DNA of 64,000 bases from Notospermus geniculatus (lineage: Eukaryota; Nemertea; Pilidiophora; Heteronemertea; Lineidae), in assembly GCA_002633025.1 (NCBI GenBank), contig NMRB01001432.1:69792-133791 (forward strand), written 5' to 3'. Within the stretch, counting starts at the first letter, position 1. Each line of letters opens with the position of its first letter. Made by a program: the position numbers and the translations under genes. The notes under the pieces were generated by a model that saw only the letters and a program-made list of their open reading frames with translations, was not told the DNA's origin and did no database searches. Positions 32,640-44,039 of this stretch are shown here, piece by piece.

Positions 32640-33880
32640 AATGTTCCAGGGTCATGTATCCTCAATAGATACACCTGATAAAAATTTGGAGACAATCCAG
32701 GTTACACTCCTGACCTAAGCCTCCTAGCTACCCGTCTTAACTTTAAGACACTTTTTTGACTTAAGTTTTTTTGAGAACTGCAGACTTAAGACTACCGGCT
32801 TAAGACTTGTTACTACCGGTACTAATTTGTGAATTAATAAGATGGCCCCTACTTGTCTTTTGACTCTCTGGGCTGGTTGTGCGCAACATGATGGAGTTTT
32901 CGATCTGAAGGATATCTCTTTGTTTGGAGCTGGATGCGACAATTATTTATACCTATATTAGTATTATTGACACTTGATGATTATGTTCCTGTGAGCACCG
33001 TTTTTATAGTTAAGGATAAACCACGTTGGATAAGTCCGTCCTCACCCGCACTTGCATGCGAGCTACTGTACATATGTATATACTACGTTGTTATGGCAAA
33101 GAGCCAAACCGGCCCATGATGCCACTATGATGATGATGAAAAGTCGGGTAAATTGAGACTTAAGTCAACAAACCGGGTCCAGGAGTTACTGAACTTTGAG
33201 CGTTGGTTTTGGCCACCTGGTGGCCAAGCGGAGAATCGAATGAGACTGAAAAGTGGTATCATAGGTCACCTGACATAGGGGTGTATATGTACCAAGTCTC
33301 AAGTCAATAGCCCATTAAGCAGTTACGAAACGCGCCACCAAATGACTAAATTTTGAACTTTGATCTCTGTGACCTTGAAATGTCAGTCAAATCAAAAACC
33401 CCTTACTTATGTCATGCATCCTCATTAGAAGCACCAATGATAAAAATTTGGAGAGGATCCACTCATTAGTTCAGGAGTTACAAACTCTACAACAGTGTCG
33501 ATTTTCTCCACTACGTTACACAAATAGACACTGTCATCGACCAGTCGCCGCCATGTTTGACCGCATCACTCCTCCTAATGGAGTTACCATTAGAAGCCTG
33601 ATCACAATTGGTAGATATTTTTCCATTTAACCTTCCGCTGCACTACTTTTCAAGATGGTAACCTTCGAACGATACTAGAGGGCGTTGGTTGAACCTCGTT
33701 CCCAAGACCCTATAGTGTCAAGATTGCAGGAGTTATTGCACTTTTTTGTGTTTTTTGGTTTCCGCCACCTGGTGGCCAAGCTAAGAGTCGATTCAGACCG
33801 AATTGGTGCCATAGGTCATCTGACCTAGAGGTGCACCTTATTTTTATCCAACAGACAGGTTGCCCATTTAAAACGGTTGG
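32640..33880. repeat. Repeat family 4 (GCCACCTGGTGGCC units), copy 1
   Basis: Degenerate units of the form GAGTTATTGCACTTTTTGTG..GGCCACCTGGTGGCCAAG..GGTCATCTGACCTA recur here (about 33200 and 33770), together with TGACCTTGAAA..CAAATCAAAAACCC. The same array is at 44040-44770. It is a composite dispersed repeat of unknown type. No coding frame. Confidence 0.6.
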
Positions 33881-33912
33881 TTGCATCCTACCTTGATCGT
33901 GCCTGTCTCAAA

Positions 33913-34185
33913 CACAGGGACTTGAGGCGTGCATTGCAGGGGTGGTGGGTGTGTTGCAGAGGTCCAAGGAGCACATACCCCGGCAATATCCCCCCCCCCC
34001 CCGTAATGCCCCGGTATACTAACGTATAGGCCCCTACATGTACCTCGGATAGGTTATTTTTCTCCGAGGTGTACGTTAGTGTACCGAGGCATTGCTGGGG
34101 GAGGGGGGTGTTATTACTCCTTATGCACTCCTTGGACCTCTGTAACACACCCACCACCCCTGTAATGCATGCATCAAGTCCCTGT
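33913..34185. mobile_element. Foldback element with ACAGGGACTTGAGGCGTGCA ends
   Basis: The left arm (ACAGGGACTTGA..GCATTGCAGGGGTGGTGGGTGTG) is matched in inverse by ..CACACCCACCACCCCTGTAATGCATGCATCAAGTCCCTGT, and inner arms around ACGTTAGT and CCGAGG also pair. The whole 270 bases form a near-perfect hairpin. No TSD identified. Confidence 0.75.
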
Positions 34186-34345
34186 GGTCTCAAACCACTG
34201 ATTTACCATTCTAATGGCCCTAAGTTACCGTACTCGCAAGACTGAGTTACCGTACAGACCGATAGCGTTCTGATTGAGTTACCGTTGCCTCGCTTCGATT
34301 TTTCTCTCGGTCCGTACACATTTATTGGGAAATATTTGGGGCTAC

Positions 34346-34446
34346 TTTTGAGGCGAGCTGTTTTCTTTGGGCCCCTCATGAACAATAGATTTTCTATTGT
34401 TCACGAGGGGCCCAAAGAAAACAGCTCGCCTCAAAAGGCAGTCACT
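34346..34446. mobile_element. Hairpin insertion with GGGCTAC target duplication
   Basis: A 101-base insert, mostly the perfect hairpin TTTTGAGGCGAGCTGTTTTC.. with a GATTTT loop, ending in the extra word GGCAGTCACT. GGGCTAC stands on both sides, and the other copy of the host repeat has a single GGGCTAC at this place. Confidence 0.8.
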
Positions 34447-34577
34447 GGGCTACAATTTACGTCGTGGATAGTTCCTATAGTGAAGAATCCCCCACGTATG
34501 TTTCAGCCCTTGAGCTTGCGTTTTTCGTAAAAAAATCGAGCTGCATTCTGCACTCACCGCGGGATCGGAAATCCGTG

Positions 34578-34995
34578 CAGGGGCGTGTCCAGGATTTCGA
34601 GCAGAGGGGGGTCCAGGGCATCGAGGGTCGTCAAGAATGGAGCCAGAGGGGGAGCGCGAGGGGGTATCCCCCTCGCAGGTAGGAAATTTTGTAAAATCTG
34701 CGCACCGAAGACGCCATTTCCCAGCATTTCAGCCTTGAACGTGTCTTGACTGAGTGAACCTGGTCGCATCCGCCGCACCCGACAACGGATGTAGACTACC
34801 TCATGGGCTTACTCATATACCAGAACTATAGCGGGTAGGGGTCCGAAGTTTCGAGAACCCGCTAGACCCCTCACCTACTTGCCCCTCTCCCTGTATTTCA
34901 TGCTCGCTTGAAGTAATATGGGTAAAAAAATCTATGGCCTGCGCGAGCAGCGGGGGGTCCGGACCCCCTGGACCCCCCCTCTGGACACGCGCCTG
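34578..34995. mobile_element. MITE with CAGGSGCGTGTCCAG ends, CCGTG duplication
   Basis: The left end CAGGGGCGTGTCCAGG and the inverse right end CTGGACACGCGCCTG flank 418 bases. CCGTG is duplicated on both sides, while the intact copy near 26333 reads ATCCGTGGTCGCC once. A 5-base duplication is unusual; superfamily not assigned. No transposase frame. Confidence 0.8.
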
Positions 34996-35039
34996 CCGTG
35001 GTCGCCATGTTGTTTGTACGGTAACTGCAGTTACCGTAG

Positions 35040-35222
35040 TCAGTGCAGTAGGTGTGCTACTCCGATGGCGCTTGTTGTGATGATAAAAGTGCCATCAGGT
35101 CGACATTGCGTCTTGAAGCTGCTCGCGGCAACTAGCTTTCCGGCGATGGAAGCCACTCGGAGGTACTGATCAGTGACAGTTGCCGATTTCGTCGACATGA
35201 GCACGCTTGCGTCTCCGAGCAA
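35040..35222 (-). CDS. Hypothetical short frame
   Basis: A 60-codon frame containing MSTKSATVTDQYLRVASIAG.. with good amphipathic character. It ends just where repeat family 3 begins, so the stop may come from the repeat. Family not recognised. Confidence 0.2.
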   Translation of the reverse strand: MLGDASVLMSTKSATVTDQYLRVASIAGKLVAASSFKTQCRPDGTFIITTSAIGVAHLLH

Positions 35223-35632
35223 CTGCCGGTATGCTATAACGTGTTTTTCTGCTGCTCGTGAAATTCTTCGTGATTAATACCACTCACGAAGGTATTAAAA
35301 TTAGAAAGGTATCAACATAATAGTTCTCATCACCTACACCAGCACAAACCCAATCAGATTCGCGAACGCGATTGGCAGGACCGCACAGAAAAAAGAAATC
35401 AACTCGAGTGGAGACTGAGATCTCACTATAGGGACAAAATGGTTCGAAATACTTTTTGACTGAAAATGAAACAGAAAATATTTCGGCCCGAGACAATGAC
35501 ATCTCAATCTGAGTTGAGTGATCTCAGAATGAGACTGTCAGTCTCTCGGCCCAAAATATTTTCCGTTTCATTTTGAGACAAAAGGCTCAGACTTATTGGG
35601 TCTTGGATCTTGGATCTGGAGTGGATCTTGAA

Positions 35633-36415
35633 TTAGAGTGTCCCACTTGTGATGTACTTATCGACATGCTTTGGACAAGACCCATCACCCGTGTCCAGAA
35701 CACGGCAGACATCAGGATTACGAATGGCTTTTGCTGTAACGTAGACATCTCTGACGTGCTGGTCTAAACTCCTCATGTGCTCCAGAGCAAATGATATCCG
35801 CCACAGAGCTTGCAGATCATCCGGTGAGAACTCCTTGGACAAGGCACTTTTTACATGTGGTGGTTTGGTAACTAGTAGGTATCCTTTGCGTGGGAGAGCT
35901 TGTTCATCCATTAACCATGTTTGAGTTACTGCACCATCAGGCCAGCTATCGACGTGGAGACAAGGCACTGCATCAACTGAAGTAATCAGAGTAGATTCAT
36001 GTTCTTCATCAGACTTGACTCTTTGACCACTTCAGCATGAAGGGTGAACAAGCCTTTCGATTGCTTTTTATTACCCCTGGAATCAACGATATCACCTGCG
36101 ACAGATTCTCCACTACGGATTCAAGATGGTTCAGTTTGTTTGAAGCATAGCGGAACTCACTCAAAAACCTGCTATGGTAGCTTTCACTTCCTGTCTCAAA
36201 CAATTCTTGCTTTGATTTCTATAACGAGCATAGCCATGGCCAACATCCGAGATATTCTGGCCTCTGATTCCCCCAGATCTAAAAAGAAGAGAAATCCATC
36301 TCATTTGGTAGACCGACTTTTGTTCCCTCATGTGAAATACGGCAGCCCTCTACTTGAGCTTGTGAAAAAGTGGCACAATCACCGACATCGATATGTATCA
36401 ACTGACGGACGGATT
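35633..36415 (-). pseudogene. cGAS/Mab-21-like nucleotidyltransferase domain, frameshifted
   Basis: Three blocks in order on the minus strand match the Mab-21 family. The catalytic region ends HEGTKVGLPNEMDF at about 36285-36329 (ExD metal-binding pair at 36294-36302). The middle block is FETGSESYHSRFLSEFRYAS to SPFMLKWSKS (36009-36203). The C-terminal block has ITSVDAVPCLHVDSWPDGA (third acidic residue at 35972-35974), GYLLVTKPPH, LQALWRISFALEH and KAIRNPDVCRVLD. Frames change at about 36281 (TAG), 36215 and 36010. Family members are cGAS-like receptors that make cyclic dinucleotides, or catalytically dead Mab-21 proteins. This copy cannot make a full protein unless the shifts are sequence errors. 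Confidence 0.7.
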
Positions 36416-36503
36416 TGGTTATATCCCTGATAGTTGGTGCATGTGTGTTCAGAACATTACCAATGTGGACGCTAGCTCGACAGAGGGCAGTACACCGAAA
36501 CCC

Positions 36504-36613
36504 GGTGTAATATTATTAAATGCACCCCGTTACAGAATGCCCTACGGGCATTCTATAACGGCCGAATGCACCCCCGGTCATTTGAGGAAGGGGTGCATTT
36601 AATAGTATTACAG
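36504..36613. mobile_element. MITE with TGTAATAYTATTAAATGCACCCC ends
   Basis: GTGTAATATTATTAAATGCA on the left pairs with TGCATTTAATAGTATTACA on the right, with inner GGCATTCTATAACGG / CCGTTACAGAATGCC. It cuts off the N-terminal side of the Mab-21-like domain. It shares the words GGTGTAAT and GGCATTCT with the elements at 41872 and 45742. Confidence 0.7.
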
Positions 36614-38344
36614 CCATGATAGACCAAAACGCCCCCCATTACAGGATGCCCCCTGTCATTTCAAGGGCAGTGGTGCTTGTCGTTACACTTCAGAGCCCAT
36701 GTTCAGTGTGTGAAAAAAGTCACAGGTAAGCTCAAGAGACAGAAAAATCTGTTGACCGCCAGCTTGCCCCATTGGGCGAACGGGCTCAGGCGTGTGTACT
36801 AATGATTTCTTTTCTTTCAGATTGTTGCTTGGTGGCGTGGGTTCGAGACCCTGTGCGGGCGTTCAATCTAATGCTATTTCATATTCATGTATTGTAGGTA
36901 TAATTATTGTCCCCACCAGCGCCACCTGTGGGGACAATATTGTAATCACTAGGATACTAGCAAAATATTTTTCTTCCTCTTCTTCTTCCCTCGAGCAGTT
37001 TCCTCTGTTTCCAAGAAAACGGCTCACTAAGTTCAAAATCGACCACTGCTATCCTAAAGAGTATTGTCCTATTCAGGTCTGAAAAGTTTCACATCTTCAA
37101 AAAACTTAACCTTTCGATGACTTTGATGGCATTTTTTGTTCAAAATCTACGCGTTCGCCGTACTGACAAACGCACGCCTCCCTCCGTTTTGTAAAATGTA
37201 AACAAAACCACGTGTTTGGGACGGTGGAATGATGGAACAGCCCACCTGATCACGCAATGCGGACGTAGTCATACGCGATATCACTATCATTATAGGTCTA
37301 AAAATATGTCTGCCTTTAGCATGAGTGGTGATAGGCCTATCGATGAATAATCCGCTGGCGCCATTACACTTTTATTGGAAAGTCTGGTGAGCTTTGTTCT
37401 TAGGCCTAATAATCTTCGACGACAACGGAAGAAAAGGTGGCGATGCGCGGAATCATCTCTGCTTGATGCGTAGACTGGTTCACGTGTTGTCAAAGTTTAG
37501 GACAGGTAGCGCCAGGCCATTCGGCCTCTGATTGGTCGAAGGTGATTATCCGCGCTGGAAAATGGCCGTGGTCATAGTCTCGCGCAGCCAGACCCTCGGT
37601 TGGGAGACCGAGGGTCTGGCCACAACGTCTAAAGCTTTTGTGATGCTGCTTTGCGCACGACTGCCCATCGCGTAACAAAAATTGTTGAGGTTGGTCTCAG
37701 TCTCTGTAATGCTGCGCAGTTCGCGCATGCGTGAAAGAGACTGAGTGACTCAGTCTACCGTGGTCAGTGTCGTGACAGTCTGCACACATCCAGTCCAGAT
37801 CATTGCAAGCCTAACTTCATGAACTTTGAAATAAACCTAGGCCTATTTTGATTGTTTAGGCCCCTATACGTACCGGTACACAGATACAGGCCATAGGCCA
37901 GGGCCTACTCGTGACTTTCGATAGGCCTACATCGTCAGCTGATCATGATTGTCCGAAAATAGAAATCACGTGCATGCATCAATACACTATAAATCGATTG
38001 TCGGATGTGTGATAACACGATTCGCTGATTATTCGAAGCAAGCCGCAGCAGGCCCACGCACGGCCAGACGGCAGAAAGCCGCACGTGGTCATCCATTCAT
38101 ATCATGCACATGGATGGGACCATGGATGTCCATCCATGTTATGACTGTCCATGTGTCAGCAGCTGGTCATGCATGGCTGGGCTGCAACTTGCAAGATGGG
38201 CCATGCAGGATGAGATCAGCCTAGGCCTCTGGTTGAATTTACTACATTGCTCTCCTGCTTTCATTTTCCTTGAACCAATAAAAAAATACTTAGGCCTAAT
38301 AAACTCCAGACTGCCCAGAAAGGCTTAGCTAATAAGCTGTATTT
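36614..38344. other. No gene seen; short hairpin at 37588-37621
   Basis: No coding feature. GCCAGACCCTCGGT and its inverse form a 14-bp hairpin with a short loop, next to CTCGCGCAGCCAG, which is the inverse of the right end of repeat D. Confidence 0.35.
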
Positions 38345-39548
38345 ACACGAGCCGATTATTATGTCGTAGGTACGATTGTGTCGGTCGACAGAGACGTTCG
38401 ACAAAAATACACCGTGTATAGGCCACTAGATTTCCGAGACGATTGTCGGTGCGTCATCGCATGCAGAAGTTGGGTGTTCTATTTTCACCCGACATCGGCT
38501 GCTTCTCCCCACGTTGTCTACCTAATGACACACGAGGTCCTAAGGGACGCATGAATAAATCGTCCCGTGTAAGCAGATCAGCCGATCCCGACAAATCAGT
38601 ACGACAATTCTGATACGTACGGCGCCCGTTACGGGACATGTATTTTTTTTTAAAATCTCGCACTGCGTGTTTTAATCTCGCACTGCAACTTTCTAAAGTC
38701 GCACTGCGACTTTTAATCTCGCACTGCGACTTTTTAATCTCACAATCTCGCACTGCGACTTTTAATCTCGCACTGCGACTTTATAAACTCGCACTGCGTC
38801 TTTATAAACTCGCACTGCGACTTTTTAAACTCGCACTGCGACTTTATAAACTAGCACTGCGACTTTTTTAAAAGTCCCACTGCGACTTTATAAACTCGCA
38901 GTGTGACTTTATAAACTCGCACTGCGACTTTTTAAACTCGCACTGCGTCTTTTTAAACTCACAGTGCGACTTTATAAACTCGCACTGCGACTTTTTAAAG
39001 TCGGAGTGCGAGTTTATAAAGACGCAGTGCGAGTTTATAAAGACGCAGTGCGAGTTTATAAAGTCGCAGTGCGAGATTAAAAGTCGCAGTGTGAGATTGT
39101 GAGATTAAGAAGTTGCAGTGCGAGATTAAAAGTCGCAGTGCGACTTTAAAAAGTTGCAGTGCGAGTTTAAAAAGTCGCAGTGCGAGTTTATAATGTCGCA
39201 GTGCGACTTTTTAAAAAGTCGCAGTGCGAGTTTATAAAGTCGCAGTGCGAGTTTAAAAAGTTGCAGTGCGAGTTTATAAAGTCGGAGTGCGGGTTTATAA
39301 AGACGCAGTGCGAGTTTATAAAGACGCAGTGCGAGTTTATAAAGTCGCAGTGCGAGATTAAAAGTCGCAGTGTGAGATTGTGAGATTAAAAAGTCGGAGT
39401 GCGAGATTAAAAGTCGCAGTGCGACTTTAAAAAGTCGCAGTGCGAGATTAAAACACGCAGTGCGAGATTTAAAAAAAAACATACATGTCCCGTAACGGGC
39501 GCCGTAGATACGACTCTGTCATACCGGTACAACAAAATCGGCTCGTGT
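38345..39548. mobile_element. Foldback element built from an 18-21 bp satellite
   Basis: The outer ends share TTACACGAGCCGATT / AATCGGCTCGTGTAG in inverse. Inner boundary words CGCCCGTTACGGGACATGTA (38622) and the inverse (39483-39505) enclose 38640-39475. This consists of about 45 units of the type TCGCACTGCGACTTTATAAA in forward orientation up to about 38995 and inverse orientation after that. The unit contains its own small palindrome, GCAGTGCGA/TCGCACTGC. Open frames across it are products of the repeat and not genes. Confidence 0.8.
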
Positions 39549-39765
39549 AGGTGCAGACATTTGGGACAGGGTCTACAGGTAACTTGATTCCATCTTTCTT
39601 GGTGGGGACAATCAAATTTGCTGTAAAGCAAATTTCAAAATTCTAGTATTGATATTGACTCTTTATGACAATGATGACGAACTCTAGCATATATTATTAT
39701 ATGTACGAAACTACGTTCGCGTTGGAATTGTTGGGTAAAACTGATATTTTGTCATTGTAAACATT

Positions 39766-40384
39766 GGGTGAGGTCAAATATTTGGACTAAGCTAAAACTG
39801 AGATAATCAGAGTTTTATCCCACCTGGTAGGTTTTAATCTGAACTCCTAAAACCTGCCTCAGATTAAGACTTCATTAAAACTTCGTTAAAACCAAGATAA
39901 AACCCAGACTAAAACTTGGTTAAAACCTGAGATTCATGGAATCTGTTCTGGGCCTTTATTTAGTCGATGATGTCTCTGTATTGGCTAATGGTGTCTCTGT
40001 ATTGGCTCTCTATAGTACAGACAGGTGTACTGTCAAAGTTTTCAGCTATTCGGAGTGCTATGGCTTGTAACTGCAATAGCAAACAAAGCGGCAACCTTAA
40101 TCCAAACATTTGACCTCTGCAGGTTTTAATCTGGTTTTAGTCCCTAGGGACTAAAACCTCACCCAATTCATTTTCCATTAAAAATTTTAAAACTTCAGCT
40201 TCCTGCTGGGATTAACGAAGTTTTATCTAGAGAAGTTTTAATACTCAGGTTTTAAAACTTTCTTAAGACAGTTTTAAGCGGGTTTTAAAATAAAACTTGG
40301 AGGGAGGTCAAATATGGTTTTAGTCTAAAACTTTCTTAAGACTTGGCATTAAAACTTGACTAAGCCGAATATTTGACCTCACCC
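39766..40384. mobile_element. MITE-like element with GGGTGAGGTCAAATATT ends, ATT duplication
   Basis: The left end GGGTGAGGTCAAATATTTGG is matched by the inverse at the right end, with ATT on both sides. The interior is rich in TTTTAAAACT words in both orientations. 619 bases, non-coding. A 3-base target suggests the PIF/Harbinger group, but this is inference. Confidence 0.7.
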
Positions 40385-41185
40385 ATTGTCAGCTAATTTC
40401 TCTCGTGTGCGGCAGGTTTTAGTAAAATCTATCGTGGGCTTTGTGATATACAGGAGTCGCAGAAATCTCAATTTGCGGTGTATATGTACAGTCATTGACA
40501 TTAGTTTATCTACACCTACTACCTTGAATATTTCAAATACTACTGAGCCAGTTTTAACACGGTTTGTACCACATGAAAGTATATAACCTTGGTCATATTT
40601 TTGCATCAAAATTTTGGAAATTTGGAAATATCATAATTATGTAATAGCTCATTAGAAAACCCCCGAAACATCAACATTTTTATTATGGAATTTTATTTTT
40701 ACTTTTGTTGCAGTTTTGATAGAATGGAACTTTCTAAGGATTTTGGGCTTTGTTTTATCAAAATATCCCAAGTGGTTGCTGAGATATTTGAGATTATCAA
40801 CATTTTGATAGTTTGAGATTTTCGTGTTTTTCAGGAAATTTTGATGTCAGTAGTTAAAGCTAACCTCAGAATATGGGCTTACAAAATTTTGGAACTTTTT
40901 GCTTTAACTGGGCCGAGATATTCATATTTTCAGAATATCAAAATGTTGATGTGCTACATGTAAACTCTTTAACTTAAGACAGCTGTAACTTCCAACCAGT
41001 TTACGCTGAAAGTTCCAAAACTTCATTCTCCTACGTTTCTAGGTGAGCTCTGTCTACTAATATCAAAATTTTTGGAAAAATTGGAAATTCTAGAATGAAT
41101 TAAACGCCTCAGCCCAACGTAACCGTACCCCAATCCCAACCCTTGCCCCAACCCACAACCCCAAAACTCAACCCTACCACCAAAA
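40385..41185. other. AT-rich non-coding sequence
   Basis: Words such as AAATTTTGGAAATTTGG and ATATTTGAGATTATCAACATTTTGAT recur loosely. No frame with family features. Confidence 0.35.
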
Positions 41186-41350
41186 GTAACCCTAACCCCT
41201 AAAACAACGTAAACCTAACCCCTAAAACAACGTAAACCTAACCCCTAAAACAACGTAACCCTAAAACAACGTAACCCTAACCCCTAAAACGATGTAACCC
41301 TAACCCCTAAAACAACGAAACCCTAACCCATAAAACAACATAACCCTAAC
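41186..41350. repeat. CCCTAACCCCTAAAACAACGTAA minisatellite
   Basis: About seven units of roughly 20-24 bases, each containing the telomere-like CCCTAACCC followed by CTAAAACAACGTAA. The unit is longer than a telomere repeat, so this is a minisatellite rather than a true telomere. Confidence 0.75.
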
Positions 41351-41405
41351 CTCAAAGCCAGCGTATTCAACCGCTTGATCGACAAAAATACAACCACGGT
41401 AAAAT

Positions 41406-41850
41406 GGCTAATCAGGGATAGTCATTCATTTCCATCCGCCGATTCCTCCCATTTGAAAATCACAATCCGACTGCTGCTTGGGCAAGATAAGTGATCATAT
41501 GATCTCATCATGGCGACGACCACATAATGTCAGTTGGGACTTCTCGACCTCGTCTTCCATACGGATACTCAATTCCTGCTCAGTTTTCAGCCAGAAATAC
41601 AACTCCATAAAAGTTGATGCTGTCCAGTACGCTATCGCAGATCGCTTCAACAATCGATTCATTGCCATTTTCAGACATTTTGGAAGGCTGTGAGGTGAAA
41701 TATAATCCGTTTATGGAAGCATCCATCTTATGTCACGAGACCTGGTACAGCATTACTCATAATGCACTGTATCACAGAAATAACGGCGTTCTGTGCTAGA
41801 CGTTTGTGCAACAGTACTGCGGAAGGAAACGGCTGGCTGCGCGAGACTAC
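41406..41850. repeat. Direct repeat D, copy 2
   Basis: Matches 24519-24967 in the same orientation, more diverged. The minus-strand frame found in copy 1 is disrupted here. Confidence 0.75.
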
Positions 41851-41871
41851 TATTTCCAAGATTATTAAACC

Positions 41872-42083
41872 TCGTACCAACAGTCATTTAGTGGTGGCGG
41901 AGGGGGCATTCTATAACAGTGTTCACAAAACAAGGCTGTAATCGAGTGACCGGGGATGCATTTAAAATCATGTCTTAGTAAAATTAAATGCCCCCCCCCC
42001 CCGGGCATCCTATAACAGATTTTTCTGTTATAGGATGCCCCACCGGGCACTCAATCGAGGGTGCATCTGATAATATCACACCG
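41872..42083. mobile_element. Inverted-repeat element, GGGCATTCTATAACAG family
   Basis: GGGCATTCTATAACAG, GGGCATCCTATAACAG and the inverse CTGTTATAGGATGCCC occur within 150 bases, with TTAAATGCCCC words in between, as in the element at 36504. The structure is rearranged, possibly two nested copies. Confidence 0.5.
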
Positions 42084-42265
42084 GTCCTAATACAATGGAC
42101 GCCTTTTGTGTGGGAAATTGATCAGGACCGGAATGTCAGTTTCATTTCAATAGTTTTAACCACTACTGACACCTATTGAAAAAGTCTGCTATCGTCCCCA
42201 TTGTCGGAATATTGTGTAGGGGCCTATGGACACCATTCTTGGGCTGAGCAAAAAGCAGGAGGTGT

Positions 42266-43086
42266 TCAAACCAAGTCTTTGAATGACATTCTTGGCAGTT
42301 GCAGCTTCAAGTAAAACACGATGTCTCTGGTCGACACACCCTCAAATACGGGCAACAATTCCAAGCACTTCTTGTGATTCACATGAGGCTCACTGCAGTC
42401 GAAACATGCAGTCATCAAGAGACGAACAATCTCAATGTGTCCGAACTCACATGCTTCATGTAGTGGTGATGATAGCTTGATGATTTGTGGTGAGGAGACG
42501 TTAGAGGAACAAAATTTTCCACTTCGATTGATATCATATCCCATGTCAAGTACAGCCTCGACTTTATCAGTGCCTGGTGAGGCCATAGCCAGGGTCAGTA
42601 CACACAGGCTAGTTTTTATAACATTAATTTGATATTCTATCGGTCTCATGATTGGCATGTCTCTGTGTTGCAAATGGTGCTGTTGTGTAATATGTCCGAC
42701 CCAGCAGCAGATTGAGTCGTATGTTACGTAGATGTCTGCACCAGCTTTGGCTAAGAATTTCATCATTTCACTGCCATTACTTGCAGTTGATAGATGCAGT
42801 GGGGTCATGCGGTGCAGAATGTCCCGTGATGGGTGATGTCTTTCAGCACCTAATTTTACCAAATGCTCCACCATGTCTGTATCGCCTGAAAGAAGTGCAT
42901 CATCGAATGGTCCCTTCCATCCCGAATGTCATGGTCACATTCATTTCTGCAGCATGCTCTGACAGGATGGTTATGACATCCCAAAGCTGACGTCCAACAG
43001 CCCTGAATAATGGGCTCATTCCGTGTATGTCGTAGTGCAAGTCAGCTCCAAGGTCAACAAGAATCGTCACGAGTTTCTTGTCTTGC
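42266..43086 (-). pseudogene. Ankyrin-repeat coding piece, frameshifted
   Basis: Ankyrin units are clear: LVTILVDLGADLHYDIHGMS, MVEHLVKLGAERHHPSRD, MTPLHLSTASNGSEMMKFL with AKAGADIYV, and SSPLHEACEFGHIEIVRLLM. The frame is lost at about 42898, where GAAGGGACCATTCGATGATG needs a one-base shift to continue into DDALLSGDTDM. The right edge (43086) may be a splice acceptor. Ankyrin repeats are protein-binding modules. It lies on the same strand and upstream (in transcription sense) of the Mab-21-like domain. It is decayed or carries sequence errors. Confidence 0.7.
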
Positions 43087-44039
43087 AGTCTAACCGCCGC
43101 GACGACTCGCCGCGACGACCATTACCAGAAATATGGAATATCCAGACTGCGCCTGCGCCAACGTAGGCCTCCGGCAACGCAATGGAATTCCTATTGACCA
43201 AACAACAAAAGTGCTGTTCAGCGGACATTCCGTAGTTCTGTGCACGATGCCCATAGCTAGCAGGTTGGAGGACACTGACAGGCATCTCCTGTGAAAATTT
43301 TATGAGAATCGGTTAATTTTTTTGTATGTACACCTGTACATCGAAGATTTTTACGTACATTTACACTGGAAATGTCAAAAAATTCGCGAAAAATCACGTC
43401 ATCCCAAGGACTCTACAGCCCGTGGCGCGAAAGCGGTATGTTCGAGTTTCTTTGCCCATAGCGCCATCAAAAGGCAGGACTATACACTGGCTGTGTGCGA
43501 AGTTTCGGAAGATTTCGAAAACTTTTTTCACTGTGACAAGTTCTATTCTAATTGAGGCCGCTCAGGTCCCAGCATGTGAAAATGCACATAAGGAGATGAC
43601 GTCAGCAGCAGGTAAAAAGTATACGTAGACAAGGCTAAAAGGAACATTCAGTCAGTTTTTTGAAGCAGTTAAACCACTTGACATGCCTAAAAACGTCGTT
43701 TCAAATTTGGTGATGTTGCTAATGTCATTCTTGGACGGACCGACGGACGGTAGGACAGACACTTTCCTGACGTAGGCTACGTCTTTTAAAAATATTGTTT
43801 GTGCTCAGAGATTGACGTGACATTTTAATTATTATTGATTTCCAGGCCAAAACAAGTACGTACCAAGGGGCAAATTCTGATTCATGGCTAACTTTGTCTT
43901 CAGGTCAGCGTGTTGCTAATGTCATAATAGACGGACATCGATAATGAAATTAGCAACACCAGTTTCACAGTCAATGACGTTAGGAACAAACGTCCGTCAT
44001 CAACAACTGACGTTAGGAACATGAACCTGCGTGCGTTTT
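43087..44039. other. No gene seen
   Basis: Mixed sequence with GACGGACCGACGGACGG near 43736 and TGACGTTAGGAAC repeats near 43980. No coding support on either strand. Confidence 0.3.

Larger units (their letters stand above)
34255..35058. repeat. Repeat family 3, interrupted inverse copy
   Basis: Inverse of 26283-26530 with two insertions, at 34346-34446 and 34578-34995. Between the insertions the order and bases match the uninterrupted copy closely (for example ACGTCGTGGATAGTTCCTAT). Confidence 0.75.

Noticed and set aside
36044-36430. 128-codon plus-strand frame
   Set aside because: It is the opposite strand of the Mab-21-like domain, whose motifs read on the minus strand.
38638-39482. Frames with LALRLYKLALRLFK repeats on both strands
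   Set aside because: They are translations of an 18-21 base satellite whose units lack stops; no start or splice context.
41186-41350. Telomere end
   Set aside because: Units are 20-24 bases and not TTAGGG arrays, and coding DNA continues on both sides.
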